From: an uncultured Bacteroidales bacterium
Lineage (GTDB): Bacteria > Bacteroidota > Bacteroidia > Bacteroidales > Paludibacteraceae
Direction: 5' to 3'
DNA length: 18,892 bases
NCBI GenBank assembly: GCA_903912795.1
Contig: CAIWIS010000680.1
Location: 1 to 18,892, forward strand
The notes below the pieces were generated by a model. That model was not told where the DNA came from. It saw only the letters and a program-made list of their open reading frames with translations, and did no database searches. Both the position numbers and the translations under genes were made by a program. Positions within the stretch are counted from its first letter, which is position 1. Every line of letters begins with the position of its first letter. This document shows, piece after piece, positions 7,552 to 15,419 of the stretch.

Positions 7552-8916
7552 TCACTTCATTGCCAATTCAATTACATCTTTGGGTAATAATACATTACTA
7601 ACATTACCCACTGGAGAATTTTTAAGAAAAAGAATTGGTACAATAATTTTATTTTTTGCAAAAGAGAGTTTTCCTGCCTTTTCTTTTAACTCGTATAATA
7701 ATCTGTCGCAGTTCTCGCCTGATGTCCATTTGCATTCGCCTACCAGCAAGTATTTTTTATCTAAAGATTCAGCCACAACATCTAATTCAATTTTTTCGGT
7801 GCGAGAAACACTGCCCCACCATCTGCGAGCCATACCGTACATAATGCCATTTATTTCATTACCCGAAACAGCTTCGCGACATAGTTTCTCCCAATAATGC
7901 GACACGTATGCAGCAAAGTCGGTTTCGAATGTGTTGAGTATTGGACTTAACCGACCAAGCTCAATGAATGAGCGATAGGGAACAATAAAGCGAAAATAGA
8001 AATTCATAAACGGATCGGCAATTTTATATAGACTCTTTTTAGAATTTTTCTCATCTTCTCCAAAAGGAATCTCCCTTTCGAGATAACCCAATGTGATTAA
8101 CTTACCTAAAGGGCGTGAAAGATTTGTTGCAACTTCGCCACATCGTCCGGCAATTTCCGAAAGTTTATGTGCCCCCAAACCGACATACGACATGATGGTA
8201 GCAGTTCGTACAATATCATTTATGTCATCTTTGAAAAGTTTCAAGGGCTCTTCATACAGCGTAGCATTTACCGATAGGAGATTATTCTTTATGGCATCAA
8301 GAAGCGAATTATCACTTTCTCTCATTTCCCAATAGCGTGGCACACCTCCCCAAACTGCATATTCTTCAACAGCTTCAACATCCGACAAATTAAGTGCTTG
8401 CTGCATGTAAGGTAACTTGATTGGTGCGATTTTCAGTATCACATCCGCACGACCATATAATGGCGAAGTACTGTCTAAAATAATACCGTACATGAGTTGT
8501 TGAGACGAACCACACACTATGAGATTGTATTTCAATTGCTTTGAATCAATTTTTTTTTGAAGCACAGAGGGCAGTTCAGGGCATGCCCAAACAAGATAGG
8601 GAAATTCATCGATACATAACGTAAATTTCTTATCGATGCGACTGTTGAGCGTATCTAAAAGTGAATCCCAATCAGGGTAAATCACTTTGTCGAACCCCTC
8701 AATAACACTGCTAATCATCATAGCGAGAACCTCGCGCTGATGTTTTGCCTCGGTCTGGTCGGCCATGTAGTAAATATCGTTTTCAGCAAGAACACGTTTT
8801 AGTAAAGTAGATTTTCCTAAACGTCTACGACCATAAACCACCCCAAACGAGGGTCTATCACCTGAAAGGGCTTTGGTAAGCCTTTCACTTTCTTCAATTC
8901 TGTCTACAAATTTCAT
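7552..8916 (-). CDS. AAA ATPase, ATPase_2 + DUF234 type
   Basis: The product is 454 residues. It opens MKFVDRIEESERLTKAL, the typical F-x-x-R-x-x-E lead-in of the archaeal-type ATPase family. Walker A is GRRRLGKS (residues 29-36), Walker B is FTLCIDEFPYLV (Asp103-Glu104), followed by LIVCGSSQQLM. A winged-helix-like middle (HKLSEIAGRCGEVATNLSRP, residues about 250-270) leads to a C-terminal DUF234 domain with IELDVVAES (Glu377, Asp379) and VGECKW (Glu394, Lys396), again the PD-(D/E)XK layout. It is cytoplasmic and its role is unknown; such genes are found scattered in bacteria and archaea without fixed partners. It has its own consensus promoter (8952-8982) overlapped by an inverted repeat, so it is probably transcribed independently of the catabolic operon that ends at 9067. 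It shares no clear sequence similarity with the ATPase at 5110 beyond the general plan. Confidence 0.88.
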   Translation of the reverse strand: MKFVDRIEESERLTKALSGDRPSFGVVYGRRRLGKSTLLKRVLAENDIYYMADQTEAKHQREVLAMMISSVIEGFDKVIYPDWDSLLDTLNSRIDKKFTLCIDEFPYLVWACPELPSVLQKKIDSKQLKYNLIVCGSSQQLMYGIILDSTSPLYGRADVILKIAPIKLPYMQQALNLSDVEAVEEYAVWGGVPRYWEMRESDNSLLDAIKNNLLSVNATLYEEPLKLFKDDINDIVRTATIMSYVGLGAHKLSEIAGRCGEVATNLSRPLGKLITLGYLEREIPFGEDEKNSKKSLYKIADPFMNFYFRFIVPYRSFIELGRLSPILNTFETDFAAYVSHYWEKLCREAVSGNEINGIMYGMARRWWGSVSRTEKIELDVVAESLDKKYLLVGECKWTSGENCDRLLYELKEKAGKLSFAKNKIIVPILFLKNSPVGNVSNVLLPKDVIELAMK

Positions 8917-8943
8917 TTGCTTTACCTATTTATTGTAATTATT

Positions 8944-8974
8944 ATGCAGTGCAAAGATAATGTTTGCATTGCAT
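8944..8974. promoter_or_regulatory. Inverted-repeat operator candidate over the ATPase promoter
   Basis: ATGCAGTGCAAA (8944-8955), a 7-nt spacer, then TTTGCATTGCAT (8963-8974): arms match at 11 of 12 positions. The left arm covers the -7 element and start region of the promoter for the ATPase at 7552-8916, so a bound dimer would block RNA polymerase. No known regulator with this site comes to mind. Confidence 0.55.
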
Positions 8975-8982
8975 AAAAACAA
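8952..8982 (-). promoter_or_regulatory. Promoter of the ATPase_2/DUF234 gene
   Basis: On the minus strand TATCTTTG (8959-8952) matches TAnnTTTG, with TTG (8982-8980) exactly 20 nt upstream. The leader would be about 30 nt before the ATG at 8916. Confidence 0.7.
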
Positions 8983-9023
8983 GTAAAATGCATTTTTTTA
9001 TTTGTTTCAATAAATTAGGTGTC

Positions 9024-9056
9024 TTCACAACATAAAATAAATCAAACTGTTGTGAA
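9024..9056 (-). terminator. Inverted repeat after the catabolic operon, possible terminator
   Basis: TTCACAACA (9024-9032) and TGTTGTGAA (9048-9056) are perfect 9-bp arms around a 15-nt AT-rich loop; GTC/GAC extends the stem to 12 pairs with one bulged T. It lies 11 bp past the stop of the last operon gene. There is no U-run directly after it, so it may instead be an RNA-stabilising hairpin or a protein site. Confidence 0.35.
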
Positions 9057-9066
9057 TGACTCTAAA

Positions 9067-10080
9067 CTAAACAATCTGATTATCTTTATTCCATCCATTT
9101 AAACCCATTTCGATATTCTCAAGTGGTTGGTCGTGAGCTGCTTCAAACTGTCCGATAAGTCCACCATTTACCCACAGATGCTTTTTCATTTGATTAATAG
9201 CATGTTGCACATCTTCGGGCGTACCAAAAGGCAAAATATTCTGACGACAGATTTCACCCCAGTTCGTGATACGACCATTGCATTTGGCAGCTACTTTGTC
9301 GAGGCCCATGCACCACACCTGACTGTTGATAGCATCAACACCCAGTTCGATAAAGTCATCGTACAAATCCAGAATGTAGCCATCGCTATGCATAAAAACA
9401 AATTTTCCGGCATTTTTAGCTTTTTCAAAAAGTCGTTTATAAATCGGTTTAAATAATCTTCGCCAGCTTTCGGGGTCGATAAGTAAGGAAATTTGAGTAC
9501 CCCAATCGTCGGCAAACACAATACCATCCACATCTGTTTCGAGCCACAAATCGAGGTATGTTGTATAATAATCTTCTACAATTTCACAAAGTTTGTAAAA
9601 CTCATCCGATTCCATAAAAGTATCGATAAGGAGGTTTTCGGTACCACGCAAAAACTGCATCCGTTCAAAAATGGTAATCCAACCGCCAAGAATAAACTTA
9701 TCGTTATTTTGATTGATAAAATGCTTTGTTTCTGACAATCCTTTTTTTCCCGAAAGCAAAATTTCTTTCGGACTTTTATATTCCCACACTTTTGAGAAAT
9801 CTTCCAGCGGAGCAGTTTTAACTTCGCCAATTATTCCTGCCTGACGGTTGTTCCACTCCGATCCCCAAACATCGGTATACGAACCTACCTGAAAATGACG
9901 CGGATCATCTGTTGGGTCAGCAAAGGGTGCCGAAATAATATCAATTTCGCTTTCAGCAATAACTTTTTCAAGGGCATCGCCATATTTTAATCTGGCAGCA
10001 GGCAAACACCAGAGATTTACCGGAATTCTATCAGGTTGTTCAAATTTCAGCGTGCGGATAACCCTTTCTTTACTTGTCAT
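9067..10080 (-). CDS. URO-D-like protein, H-x-D variant, last gene of the operon
   Basis: The product is 337 residues and opens MTSKERVIRTLKFEQPDRIP, the standard start of uroporphyrinogen decarboxylase-superfamily proteins of the methyltransferase branch. IVFADDWGTQ (Asp191-Asp192) and KFVFMHSDGYILDLYDDFIE follow. At the position where MtaA-type enzymes and the paralogue at 6384 have H-x-C, this protein has H-x-D (His231, Asp233), so any metal site would differ. There is no signal peptide, so it is cytoplasmic. Only 3 bp separate it from the stop of the upstream beta-sandwich gene, so it is almost certainly cotranscribed with the lyase, sulfatase and GH3 genes. This context points to catabolism, not heme synthesis. 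A plausible but unproven role is handling a methyl group or a modified sugar released by the pathway. Confidence 0.82.
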   Translation of the reverse strand: MTSKERVIRTLKFEQPDRIPVNLWCLPAARLKYGDALEKVIAESEIDIISAPFADPTDDPRHFQVGSYTDVWGSEWNNRQAGIIGEVKTAPLEDFSKVWEYKSPKEILLSGKKGLSETKHFINQNNDKFILGGWITIFERMQFLRGTENLLIDTFMESDEFYKLCEIVEDYYTTYLDLWLETDVDGIVFADDWGTQISLLIDPESWRRLFKPIYKRLFEKAKNAGKFVFMHSDGYILDLYDDFIELGVDAINSQVWCMGLDKVAAKCNGRITNWGEICRQNILPFGTPEDVQHAINQMKKHLWVNGGLIGQFEAAHDQPLENIEMGLNGWNKDNQIV

Positions 10081-10083
10081 AAT

Positions 10084-11652
10084 TTATTTTTTAATAAATC
10101 GTGATACAAATTGCTGATTTTTAGTCGAGTATTGCAAAAAATAAATTCCTTCTTCCAAATCAGCCACATCAATGCTGTTTTCATTAGCTTGAAGTGAGTT
10201 TTGCTTCAACAATCGAGCATCGGCATTGAAAATCAAAACTTTTGCATTTCCGGAATTAGTTACAAATATTGTATTTTCTACCGGATTTGGGAATATTTTA
10301 TTGTTGTTTGTTGAAATTGGTTCTACCGAAGTTGTTGATTTTATCTGGTAAATTTTAGTTCGTATATCGCTCAATGTGCCAATAATGAGGTAATATTCAT
10401 ATTCCATCACCGAATTTTTCATCAACCGTTCCTGTCGAACAGGCGAAATGTAAGATGTGGAAGCACTTGTAGCTTCACCTCCAACGCTGCCCGACATACC
10501 GGCCAAAAACTTAGTTGCCGAGGGTGAATATACACCAATTCCCCATTGCGTATCGTCCACAAAAGCCATCCATTTTTCGGTTACCGAATTGTAACGCCCC
10601 CAAAACCCACTCGACAGGTAAACCACTGATGGATTATCCATGGCTGCATTTGTAAACGGAGCACTTCCAAAATAAGAATACAGATTTTTCAAAGCCGAAA
10701 TGGGATAGACGGCCGGAATTTCCTGGTCGCGTAATATGTTTTCGCCGTATAGATTATCGGTGCGCATGCACGTGAGCTTGTTTTTTACCTTTATCACATT
10801 CCCGTCGAGCGTTGTCCATTGCTCCATAATCGCTTCGGCAGGTTTATTATTCATATCCCAAAGCATGGGCGTGCATTTTACATACAGACTGTTAGCTGTT
10901 TTTTCGGAAGTGATAATGGCTGCACGATTTCGGGCATAATCGCCCACCTGAATGGGATTCCAGCTCCAGGGCGACCACGAAGGCGATTGTCCTTCGGACT
11001 GTCGATTGAGCGAATTTCCGGCATAGTACGATTGCTGAATGTAGCGACCTTCATCGGCAATGTTCACGATATTGCGGGTATCAGTCGATTTGGAAATAAA
11101 TGAAATGGCACCACCACGTGTTAAATCCTGCATGAGGTGAATAGTACCGTTATTTAATCCAAATTCTTCGGGTTTTAACTCAATATCAATCTGATCGATT
11201 TTTACAGTTCCGCTGGTATTCGCATTCCCAACATCCAAACGCAATTGCTTCAAAGTGCCACTCCAAGCCGCTACTCCAAGCATACTGATAATATATTCAG
11301 ATACTTGTGTGTCGTTCTTTTTTACAGTGAAGTTGATTGATTTGGTCTGATTCCAAGTATTATCGTTTGTGGTAGTCCAAAACAACTGAAATCCAGCATC
11401 TGCTGTCTGATTTTGTATTTTCAATCGAAACTGGCCATAAGTTACTGTGCTGATATTTAAATTATCAGGCGAAAACAAATAGGGATCGGAACCTGTAATA
11501 GTCAGATTGTAAAGACCACCTGAAACTGTTCCTGTCAAACTATGAGCTAAAGTCCAACCCTCGGAATCGGCGTTGAAAGTCCATTGCGTTTTTTGAGCAT
11601 ACAATGTACCTGAAAGCAACATAATGACTAAAAGGATATTTCTGTTTCTCAT
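10084..11652 (-). CDS. T9SS-exported beta-sandwich protein of unknown function
   Basis: The product is 522 residues from the ATG at 11652 (MRNRNILLVIMLLSGTLYAQ, a clear signal peptide). An upstream in-frame ATG at 11685 lies inside the GH3 gene and would place charged residues before the signal peptide, so I reject it. Residues about 20-165 look like a galactose-binding-type carbohydrate module (WTFNADSEGW at the start, VKIDQIDIEL at the end). Residues about 170-430 form one all-beta-looking region with TRGGAISFIS, IADEGRYIQQSYY, SPWSWNPIQVGDY and GFWGRYNSVTEKWMAF. I do not recognise its family. Residues about 445-522 (KIFPNPVENTIFV to EEGIYFLQYSTKNQQFVSRF) are a type A T9SS sorting domain, so it is surface-bound or released. 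Only 2 bp separate it from GH3 upstream. It could be a glycan-binding protein or an undescribed carbohydrate-active enzyme. Confidence 0.85.
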   Translation of the reverse strand: MRNRNILLVIMLLSGTLYAQKTQWTFNADSEGWTLAHSLTGTVSGGLYNLTITGSDPYLFSPDNLNISTVTYGQFRLKIQNQTADAGFQLFWTTTNDNTWNQTKSINFTVKKNDTQVSEYIISMLGVAAWSGTLKQLRLDVGNANTSGTVKIDQIDIELKPEEFGLNNGTIHLMQDLTRGGAISFISKSTDTRNIVNIADEGRYIQQSYYAGNSLNRQSEGQSPSWSPWSWNPIQVGDYARNRAAIITSEKTANSLYVKCTPMLWDMNNKPAEAIMEQWTTLDGNVIKVKNKLTCMRTDNLYGENILRDQEIPAVYPISALKNLYSYFGSAPFTNAAMDNPSVVYLSSGFWGRYNSVTEKWMAFVDDTQWGIGVYSPSATKFLAGMSGSVGGEATSASTSYISPVRQERLMKNSVMEYEYYLIIGTLSDIRTKIYQIKSTTSVEPISTNNNKIFPNPVENTIFVTNSGNAKVLIFNADARLLKQNSLQANENSIDVADLEEGIYFLQYSTKNQQFVSRFIKK

Positions 11653-11654
11653 AG

Positions 11655-13826
11655 TTATTTTACTGAAATCAAACATTCTTTCCAATTACCTGCTCCTAAC
11701 GCTTTGCTTCGTTCAGTTGGCAATGATGTTCCCCAAAATAACTTGTAATTGCCTTTTAGCAACACTTTCTCTCCTTTTTCGTTAATGCTTGCAAGTTCAG
11801 AAACAGGAATTCTGGCTGTTGCTGTTTTAGTTTCATTGGCATTAAAACTCAGACGCTGAATATTCATCAAATCGTACAGAGGCACTCTGAAAGGCGCTTT
11901 TTCAATCTGAACATACAGCTGCATAACTTCACCAGCCGAAATTTTGCTACTATTAGTTATCGGAATCTCAATCGAAATAGTGTCGTTTTTCTTAAATTTC
12001 AATTGATTTATTTTCGGTTCGCCCAACTCAAATTTGGCATACGAAAGGCCAAATCCAAACGGATAAGAGGGTTCATCGGTCATGTATTTATAGGTGCGTC
12101 CCACCATTGAATAATCCTTATAATCTGGCAATTGCGATTCCGATTTCGGAAAAGTGATTGGAAGTTTTCCGCTCGGCGACACATCGCCAAAAATCACATC
12201 GGCCACAGCATCGCCACCGGCTTGCCCTGGGTACCACGCAAAAAGCAGCGCATCGGCCATTTCCGAAATTTCAGTTACATTTATCGGGCTTCCGCCGGTA
12301 AGTACAATTATCAGAGGTTTTTTGGTTTTAGCCCGCAATTCACGTAAATACTTCATTTGAGTTTCGGGAATACCCAATGTCCGACGATCGCTTTTAAAAT
12401 CAGAAGCAATTGCTTCGCCCTCTTCACCTTCCGATAAGGTGCTCAATCCCACAACTGCAATTACAGCATCGGCCTCTTTGGCTTCATCCATTGCCCAGTT
12501 TATTTCATTTTTATTTAACTGGTCATACATAAATCCACGGCGATATTCCAAACGGGTTCCCAAATTCACTTTCGAAACAATGCCTTCGAGAATAGTTCGG
12601 GCGTCGTCGGTTTGACCATTGTAATTTCCAAGCAAAACATCCAAATCGGATGCCTGAGGTCCGATAACATATAACTGTTTAATATCTTTCGACAGCGGAA
12701 GCGTATTCTTGTTTTTCAGCAGTACAATGGCTTTTTGTGCAGCCTCGCGTGCCAACTGTTTGTGTTTTGTACAACCAACTATCGACGAAGGAATTTCGGC
12801 ATATTTATTTTTTACATCGAATAAACCCAACCGAAAACGAATACGCAGATTATTTTTCAATGCGTTATCAATGTCGGTTTCAGTAATCATTCCTTGTTCC
12901 AACGCTTTTTTTAATGCTGGAAATTCATCACCGCAATTCATATCCACACCTGCTTTCAGAGCCATTGCCGCCGATTCAACTATATTATTTGTCACTTTAT
13001 GTCCGGCATGAAAATCACTCACAGCCCAACAATCCGACACAATTTGCCCCTGGTAGTTCCAGCGCTTGCGAGTCAGTTCATTCAGCAATAAATTACTGGC
13101 ACAACATGGTTCACCGTACAAGCGGTTATAACCACACATAACCGAAGCAACGCCATTTCGCAACAGCAATTCAAAAGCTGGTGTATAGGTTTCGTATAAA
13201 TCTTTGACAGGTGGACGGGCATTAAAACTGTGCCTTTCGCTTTCGGGACCACTGTGAACTGCCAAATGTTTGGCACAAGCCGCTACTTTGAGGTAATAGG
13301 GATCATCGCCCTGCATACCTTTTACAAAAGCCAACCCCATACTACCAGTCAGAAACGGGTCTTCGCCCCAGGTTTCCATACCTCGTCCCCAGCGCGGGTC
13401 ACGAAAAATATTAATGTTGGGCGACCAAAGCGTGAGTCCGCCATATTGCGTGTAGTTACCTATTTTCTGAGCTTCGTTGAATTTTGCTCGGGCTTCGCTT
13501 GAAATTGCATCTCCGATTCGCTGAATCAGTTCCGCGTCAAAAGTCGCTGCCATAGCTATTGGTTGAGGAAAAACCGTTGCTCGGCCGAAACGTGCCACTC
13601 CGTGTAAACCTTCACTCCACCAGTTGTAAGCAGGAATTCCGAGTCGTTCGATGGCAGGTGAATTGTATTTGACTTGTGCAATTTTTTCATCAACCGTCAA
13701 CCGACTTACAAGATCGAAAATGCGTTGTTCAACTATAAGTTTCTCGTTTCGGAAGGGAAATTCCTGTGCGCTTAAACCGAATGCCGTTGTGAATACTACA
13801 AAAATTAGAAAGATTGATTTTTTCAT
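11655..13826 (-). CDS. Glycoside hydrolase family 3 (beta-xylosidase/beta-glucosidase type)
   Basis: The product is 723 residues with signal peptide MKKSIFLIFVVFTTAFGLSAQ. The TIM-barrel domain has IPAYNWWSEGLHGVAR (residues 64-79), FRDPRWGRGMETWGEDP (141-157), AKHLAVHS (Lys186-His187) and IVSDCWAVSD, with Asp265 as the expected nucleophile. The alpha/beta sandwich carries VVGLSTLSEGEEGEA, where one Glu of 466-471 should be the acid/base, and ends in a FN3-like domain (roughly residues 620-700; LYDLMNIQRLSF inside). This is the plan of GH3 exo-beta-xylosidases and beta-glucosidases. The family removes single beta-linked sugars from non-reducing ends. It has no T9SS tail, so it is probably periplasmic, acting on oligosaccharides made by the lyases. 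The exact sugar cannot be read from sequence. It lies 42 bp after the sulfatase and 2 bp before the beta-sandwich gene. Confidence 0.93.
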   Translation of the reverse strand: MKKSIFLIFVVFTTAFGLSAQEFPFRNEKLIVEQRIFDLVSRLTVDEKIAQVKYNSPAIERLGIPAYNWWSEGLHGVARFGRATVFPQPIAMAATFDAELIQRIGDAISSEARAKFNEAQKIGNYTQYGGLTLWSPNINIFRDPRWGRGMETWGEDPFLTGSMGLAFVKGMQGDDPYYLKVAACAKHLAVHSGPESERHSFNARPPVKDLYETYTPAFELLLRNGVASVMCGYNRLYGEPCCASNLLLNELTRKRWNYQGQIVSDCWAVSDFHAGHKVTNNIVESAAMALKAGVDMNCGDEFPALKKALEQGMITETDIDNALKNNLRIRFRLGLFDVKNKYAEIPSSIVGCTKHKQLAREAAQKAIVLLKNKNTLPLSKDIKQLYVIGPQASDLDVLLGNYNGQTDDARTILEGIVSKVNLGTRLEYRRGFMYDQLNKNEINWAMDEAKEADAVIAVVGLSTLSEGEEGEAIASDFKSDRRTLGIPETQMKYLRELRAKTKKPLIIVLTGGSPINVTEISEMADALLFAWYPGQAGGDAVADVIFGDVSPSGKLPITFPKSESQLPDYKDYSMVGRTYKYMTDEPSYPFGFGLSYAKFELGEPKINQLKFKKNDTISIEIPITNSSKISAGEVMQLYVQIEKAPFRVPLYDLMNIQRLSFNANETKTATARIPVSELASINEKGEKVLLKGNYKLFWGTSLPTERSKALGAGNWKECLISVK

Positions 13827-13868
13827 TATATTTTGGTTATTATTGTTCTTTACTCTTTGTTCAAAATG

Positions 13869-15401
13869 CTAATACATTCCATTCGAGCGATGTTCGCCGC
13901 TGCGTTTTTCGGGTCCTTTACGCATGGGGATTTTATCGCCTCCGGTAGTTTTTAGCCAATTGAATAATTCGTTTTTCAGGGAAATTCCTATCGATTCATA
14001 CTTTTTATCAAAAATAAGATTATGAGCCTCAAGAGGGTCGTTTTTCAGGTCATACAATTCGTTGGCATCCCAAATGCCCTGATTGAAAATGTATTTGTAA
14101 CGGTCGGTACGAACACCGAAAATGGTGGGTGTATTCGGATACTGAAATTCCCAATAATATTCGTAAAAGAACTTATCGCGCCATTGTGGTACCGTTTTTC
14201 CTTCAACCAAATTGGCAAAAGAAGAACCAACCATATAAGCGGGTTTTTTCAGTCCGGCAAAATCAAGAATGGTAGGAGCAATATCCACATTCAACAGCAT
14301 TTTTTCGACTTTGGTAGCTGGTTTTATAAGTGCTGGACAATAAGCAATCATCGGTACGCGCGTGGATTCTTCGTAAAAATGCCGTTTATCCATTAAACCA
14401 TGTTCGCCCATCGAATGACCATTGTCGCCCATATAAATAATCACAGTTTCTTTGTCCAAACCACTTTCTTTCAGAAACGTCATTAGCCGGCCAATAGCTT
14501 CGTCCATGCTGGTAAGTGTTTCGCAGTAACGACGAAAAATGTCTTCGAATTCCGTTCGACTCAACATAGCACCATGCCAACTGTAAGCACGGCCTTTGAC
14601 CCAATCAGGTGTTACATTTGCTCCATAATAGGCATTGGCCGATTTTTGTTCGTGGCGTTTGGGGTCAAGGGTTGTTTCGCTTACATACTGCAGCATGGTA
14701 AGGGCTTCGGGCACAAGTTCATTTTTGCACATGCCTTTGTTTTTGGGTGATGCCTTCCACTCGTGATGCACAGCCTTGTGTGAGAGATACATAAAAAATG
14801 GTTGTTGCTGCTTGCGGGCTTTCAGCCATCCGATAGCATGATCGGTAAGCAAATCGGTAATGTAGGTGGAATCGGAATAGCTGACTTCCCTTCCGTTGAT
14901 ATTCAACACCGGATTAAAATACTCACCTTGTCCACGAAAACTTTCCCAGTGCGTAAAACCACGCTGGGGAGCATCTACATCGTGTCCCATGTGCCATTTT
15001 CCGAAAAAGGCAGTCTGATAACCGGCTTTTTGTAGGTATTGTGGAAAAAAAGTCAGATTAGGATTTACGGGTTCGTAATTATCCACTACTTCGTGCTGGT
15101 GAGCATACAATCCCGTAAGAATAGATGCACGGCTTGGCGACGAAAGCGAAGTGGTACAAAAAGCATTCTGCAAATGCGCCCCTTCCAACGCTAATTTATC
15201 CAAATTTGGTGTTTTGAGCCAAGGTACTTTTCCGGTAAACCCAAAAAAATCGTATCGGTGATCATCACTCAGAATATAAATTACGTTTCGGGGCTTCTGC
15301 TGTGTTCGTTTCAACTTTAAGTTGGTTGCAGCAGCATTCCCAACTCCAAAACCGATAGCAGATGCCGCAATTACCAATCCTGAACAGCTTTTCAAAATCA
15401 T
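13869..15401 (-). CDS. Ser-type sulfatase (S1 family)
   Basis: The product is 510 residues. The N-terminus has a hydrophobic, Ala/Gly-rich export signal (LVIAASAIGFGVGNAAA). YILSDDHRYD supplies metal-binding Asp46-Asp47. TTSLSSPSRASILTG contains the S-x-P-x-R sulfatase signature with Ser87 as the residue converted to formylglycine; a Ser rather than Cys means maturation by an anaerobic radical-SAM enzyme (anSME), not seen in this window. FFGKWHMGH (Lys135, His137) and YMGDNGHSMGEHG (Asp326, Asn327, His329) complete the active site. KTPNLDKLALEG and LTGLYAHQHEV resemble the N-acetylglucosamine-6-O-sulfatase branch, but substrate is uncertain. It should remove O-sulfate from glycan ends so that GH3 or another exo-enzyme can act. 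It lies 18 bp after the lyase gene and shares its frame, with TAA plus six codons between. Confidence 0.92.
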   Translation of the reverse strand: MILKSCSGLVIAASAIGFGVGNAAATNLKLKRTQQKPRNVIYILSDDHRYDFFGFTGKVPWLKTPNLDKLALEGAHLQNAFCTTSLSSPSRASILTGLYAHQHEVVDNYEPVNPNLTFFPQYLQKAGYQTAFFGKWHMGHDVDAPQRGFTHWESFRGQGEYFNPVLNINGREVSYSDSTYITDLLTDHAIGWLKARKQQQPFFMYLSHKAVHHEWKASPKNKGMCKNELVPEALTMLQYVSETTLDPKRHEQKSANAYYGANVTPDWVKGRAYSWHGAMLSRTEFEDIFRRYCETLTSMDEAIGRLMTFLKESGLDKETVIIYMGDNGHSMGEHGLMDKRHFYEESTRVPMIAYCPALIKPATKVEKMLLNVDIAPTILDFAGLKKPAYMVGSSFANLVEGKTVPQWRDKFFYEYYWEFQYPNTPTIFGVRTDRYKYIFNQGIWDANELYDLKNDPLEAHNLIFDKKYESIGISLKNELFNWLKTTGGDKIPMRKGPEKRSGEHRSNGMY

Positions 15402-15419
15402 GGTTTCAATCTTCAGAAA

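Noticed and set aside
6384..10080. Heme biosynthesis HemE for the URO-D-like genes
   Set aside because: The motifs fit the methyltransferase branch, there are two diverged copies, and the neighbours are glycan-degrading genes rather than heme genes.
11653..11685. Overlap of the beta-sandwich gene into GH3 from the ATG at 11685
   Set aside because: The ATG at 11652 starts a standard signal peptide; the extra 11 residues are only GH3 sequence read in another frame.
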